Of a stretch of 15,642 nt of DNA, positions 12,964 to 15,642 are shown piece by piece. Under the pieces are notes generated by a model, which worked only from the letters and a program-made list of their open reading frames with translations, did no database searches and was not told the DNA's origin. Every line of letters starts with the position of its first letter. Position 1 is the first letter of the stretch. The DNA lies in the NCBI GenBank assembly GCA_036510735.1, contig DATCDK010000065.1, positions 1 to 15,642 of the forward strand, written 5' to 3'. Origin of the DNA: PALSA-607 sp036510735 (GTDB lineage: Bacteria > Actinomycetota > Actinomycetes > Acidothermales > Acidothermaceae). The position numbers and the translations under genes were made by a program.

Positions 12964-15642
12964 GCGCTCGCGACGCGCTGCTGAATCGTGCCCAGCACCG
13001 CGGCGATCGCCTCATCGACGGCCTCAGCGCGCGAGCCGCCGCCTTGCGCGACGTCGTCGCGACCGCCGCCGCCGCCGCCCAGCGCTTTCGCGGCGATACC
13101 GACCAACTCCCCCGCCTTCAGCCCACGGTCCTGCGCGCGCTTGTCGACCGCCGCGGCCACGACCGGCCTCCCGCCGGTGACAGCAAGAGCCACTGCAACC
13201 GCGCCGCCATCCGAAACGAGCCGGTCGCGCACCTCGATAGCGAGCTTTCGCAGGTCGCCGGCGTCCGTCCCGTCGGCGATGCGGCGAACCACCACCGCCA
13301 CGCCGTCGGCGTCGATGGCGGCTGCCGCCAGGCCAGCGGCGGCGGCGAGCACTTGGTCACCGCGCAGCTTCTCGAGCTCCTTCTCGGCCTCGCGCAGCCG
13401 GGCGACCAGCCCCTCGATGCGGTCGGGCAGCTCCTCGCGCGGTGCCTTCAGTTGCTCGGCCAGTTGTGAGACAAGAAGCGCCTCGCGCGCAAGGAATCGG
13501 TAGGCGTCGACACCCACCAGAGCCTCGACGCGTCGTGTCCCGGCCCCAATGGAGGACTCCCCGAGCACCTTGATGACGCCGAGGTGGCCGGTGCGGTCGA
13601 CGTGCGTGCCGCCACACAGTTCGCGCGCCCATTCACCAACGGAGACCACCCGGACCCGATCGCCATACTTCTCACCGAACAGAGCCATCGCCCCGGATGC
13701 GACGGCATCGGCCTGGCTCATGACCTCAGCCGTCACCGCCAGGTCATCGACAAGAACTCCGTTGACGCGGGCCTCAACATCAGCCAGCACCGAGGCAGGT
13801 ACCGCAGCCGGGTTGGCGAAGTCGAAGCGGAATCGACCAGGTGCGTTTTCTGAGCCCGCTTGAGTTGCCGACTCGCCGAGCGCCTCGCGAAACGCCTTGT
13901 GCACCATGTGGGTCGCGGTGTGCGCGCGCGAAATGGCCCGCCGACGCTCAAGATCGATTTCTGCGAAGCCGGCCGAGCCCACGACGGCTTCGCCCAGTCG
14001 GACTCTGCCGCGGTGAACGATGAGGCCGGGCAACGGCTGTTGAACGTCGTCGACCTCGACGACCGCGCCGTTCGCCAAGGTGATCACGCCCGCGTCAGCG
14101 AGTTGCCCACCGCCCTCGGCGTAGAAGGGCGTGCGATCAAGCACCAACTCGACCTGCTGACCCGTCGCCACCGCGCTGACCGACGTCCCGTCGACGAGCA
14201 GCCCGCGGACATTGGCGTCGCCACTGACCTCCTGGTACCCCGTGAACAGCACCGGCTCGCCCAAGTCGTCGAGAACTGCTCGGTAGGCGGATACATCGAC
14301 CGCGCCCGTTTTCTTGCGCCGCGAGTCGGCCTTCGCGCGCTGCCGCTGCTCGTTCATGAGCCGACGGAAACCATCCTCGTCGACCTTCAGGCCCTGTTCG
14401 GCAGCCATCTCGAGGGTCAAATCGATGGGAAATCCGTACGTGTCATGGAGTGCGAACGCCTGGTCACCCGACAGCACAGCGCCATTTGGCGCCGCGGACC
14501 GCGCGTCGCGCGCGGCCGTCTCGAACCGGGTCGTACCTGCCTGCAGGGTCGAGAAGAAGGACGTCTCTTCGCCATCGGCAACCGCATGTATGCGGGCGGC
14601 GTCGCGAGCAAGCTCGGGGTATTGCGGCGCCATGACCTCGATCGTCGTCGCGACGAGTTCGTGCATGGTTGGGCCGTGCGCACCGAGCAGCCGCATGTTG
14701 CGGACGATGCGCCGCAGAATCCGCCGCAGGACGTAGCCCGCCTCTTCGTTGGACGGCGTGACGCCATCGCCGATCAGCATGGTGGCCGCGCGCGAGTGAT
14801 CGGCCACGACCCGAAGGCGGACGTCGTTTTGCGCGTCAGCTCCGTAACGCTGACCGCTCAGTTCCGCGGCGCGGTCGAGGATCGGCCGCGTGCTGTCGAT
14901 CTCGTACAGGTTGTCGACGCCCTGCAGGATCGCCGCCATGCGCTCGAGGCCCATGCCGGTGTCGATGTTCTTCGCCGGCAACTCGCCGAGGATCGGGAAG
15001 TCGTCCTTGGTACCGCCGGCGCCGCGCTCGAATTGCATGAACACGAGGTTCCACACCTCGAGGTAGCGCTCCTCGTTCGCGACCGGGCCGCCGCCGCCGC
15101 CGAACTCCGGGCCGCGGTCGTAATAGATCTCGCTGCACGGCCCGCACGGGCCTGGCACCCCCATGGACCAGAAGTTGTCGGCCATGCCGCGCCGTTGAAT
15201 GCGCTCCGCCGGGACGCCGACCACGTCGCGCCAGATCGCGGCTGCCTCCTCGTCGTCCTGGTACACCGTCACCCAGAGCAGCTCTGGATTGAACCCGTAA
15301 CCGCCGGCGTCCAGGGGGCTGGTCAGCAATTCCCACGCGAGCGGGATCGCGAGCTCTTTGAAGTAGTCACCGAACGAGAAGTTGCCGCACATCTGGAAAA
15401 ACGTCGCGTGCCTGGTCGTCTTGCCGACCTCGTCAATGTCCGGGGTGCGGACCACTTTCTGGATGCTGGTCGCGCGCGGCCACGGCGCCGCGAGGTCACC
15501 CCGAAAGTACGGCTTGAACGGCTGCATGCCGGCGACGACGAACAGCAACTCCGGATCGTCGGCCACCAGCGACGCAGACGGCACCACGGTGTGGCCGCGC
15601 TGCTCGAAGAAATTGAGCCATCGACGGCGGATCTCCGCTGAC
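12960..15642 (-). CDS. alaS: Alanyl-tRNA synthetase AlaS (lacking only the extreme N-terminus)
   Basis: This class II synthetase charges tRNA-Ala and edits mischarged Ser and Gly. The frame stays open to the right edge, where SAEIRRRWLNFFEQRGHTVV is visible. Family members begin a few residues before this point, so only the start codon and about 1-4 residues are missing. The GTG at 15587 is internal. With the first visible codon as residue 1 (15639-15641), the catalytic core is about 1-260 and includes GVPGPCGPCSEIYYD. The editing-domain zinc ligands are HTATH at 574-578 and CGGTH at 676-680. A coiled-coil segment follows, then the C-Ala/DHHA1 domain with its Gly-rich GGGGGGR at 855-861. The size of about 895 aa is normal. 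It is the first visible gene of the operon with ruvX, mltG and aroE. Confidence 0.97.
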   Translation of the reverse strand, partial: SAEIRRRWLNFFEQRGHTVVPSASLVADDPELLFVVAGMQPFKPYFRGDLAAPWPRATSIQKVVRTPDIDEVGKTTRHATFFQMCGNFSFGDYFKELAIPLAWELLTSPLDAGGYGFNPELLWVTVYQDDEEAAAIWRDVVGVPAERIQRRGMADNFWSMGVPGPCGPCSEIYYDRGPEFGGGGGPVANEERYLEVWNLVFMQFERGAGGTKDDFPILGELPAKNIDTGMGLERMAAILQGVDNLYEIDSTRPILDRAAELSGQRYGADAQNDVRLRVVADHSRAATMLIGDGVTPSNEEAGYVLRRILRRIVRNMRLLGAHGPTMHELVATTIEVMAPQYPELARDAARIHAVADGEETSFFSTLQAGTTRFETAARDARSAAPNGAVLSGDQAFALHDTYGFPIDLTLEMAAEQGLKVDEDGFRRLMNEQRQRAKADSRRKKTGAVDVSAYRAVLDDLGEPVLFTGYQEVSGDANVRGLLVDGTSVSAVATGQQVELVLDRTPFYAEGGGQLADAGVITLANGAVVEVDDVQQPLPGLIVHRGRVRLGEAVVGSAGFAEIDLERRRAISRAHTATHMVHKAFREALGESATQAGSENAPGRFRFDFANPAAVPASVLADVEARVNGVLVDDLAVTAEVMSQADAVASGAMALFGEKYGDRVRVVSVGEWARELCGGTHVDRTGHLGVIKVLGESSIGAGTRRVEALVGVDAYRFLAREALLVSQLAEQLKAPREELPDRIEGLVARLREAEKELEKLRGDQVLAAAAGLAAAAIDADGVAVVVRRIADGTDAGDLRKLAIEVRDRLVSDGGAVAVALAVTGGRPVVAAAVDKRAQDRGLKAGELVGIAAKALGGGGGGRDDVAQGGGSRAEAVDEAIAAVLGTIQQRVASA

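Noticed and set aside
13860..15641. Long open frame on the plus strand opposite alaS (593 codons)
   Set aside because: It is antisense to a clearly conserved alaS and has Arg/Asp/His-rich composition typical of reverse frames in high-GC genes; there is no recognisable domain.

Overview
The window is high-GC DNA from an actinobacterium. The evidence is the tightly overlapping order alaS-ruvX-mltG-aroE, frequent GTG starts, strong GC bias at third codon positions, and pilin and GTPase sequences of actinobacterial style. Genus and species cannot be read from the sequence. All real genes lie on the minus strand, so the transcriptional order runs from the right end (15642) to the left end (1).

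Right part (15642 to about 10393) is a housekeeping block. It holds alaS (alanyl-tRNA synthetase, missing only a few N-terminal residues), ruvX (Holliday junction resolvase-like, YqgF family), mltG (endolytic murein transglycosylase) and aroE (shikimate dehydrogenase). The first two junctions are GTGA 4-nt overlaps.

Middle part (10345 to 7047) is a small regulatory module. It holds a Roadblock/LC7 protein with a long acidic Tyr-rich tail, a DUF4388 (PATAN) protein, and a small MglA/CvnD-like GTPase. A TACAAT -10 element lies just upstream. The module leads into type IV pilus genes: a multi-pass Wzy_C/O-antigen-ligase-type protein, pilB (extension ATPase with an MshEN-type N-terminus), pilT (retraction ATPase), pilC (inner-membrane platform), then the major pilin. 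The start of a second prepilin-like gene runs off the left end. No pilD or pilMNO is seen, and they may lie further left.

The most striking element is in the 250-nt leader between pilC and the major pilin gene. On the minus strand it carries a strong candidate c-di-GMP-I (GEMM-I) riboswitch: a GGCACACC element, a GNRA-capped hairpin, CGCAAAGC, a second hairpin, then AGCCCGGCCGCC. A FliA (sigma-28)-like promoter candidate sits upstream. A small hairpin enclosing the pilin Shine-Dalgarno sits downstream. PilB begins with an MshEN-type tandem repeat, a family known to bind c-di-GMP. The locus may therefore be controlled by c-di-GMP both at pilin expression and at the motor ATPase, with a GTPase/Roadblock/PATAN module that could set motor polarity or activity. 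A perfect 14-bp inverted repeat just after the pilin stop probably separates high pilin expression from the downstream minor pilin genes.
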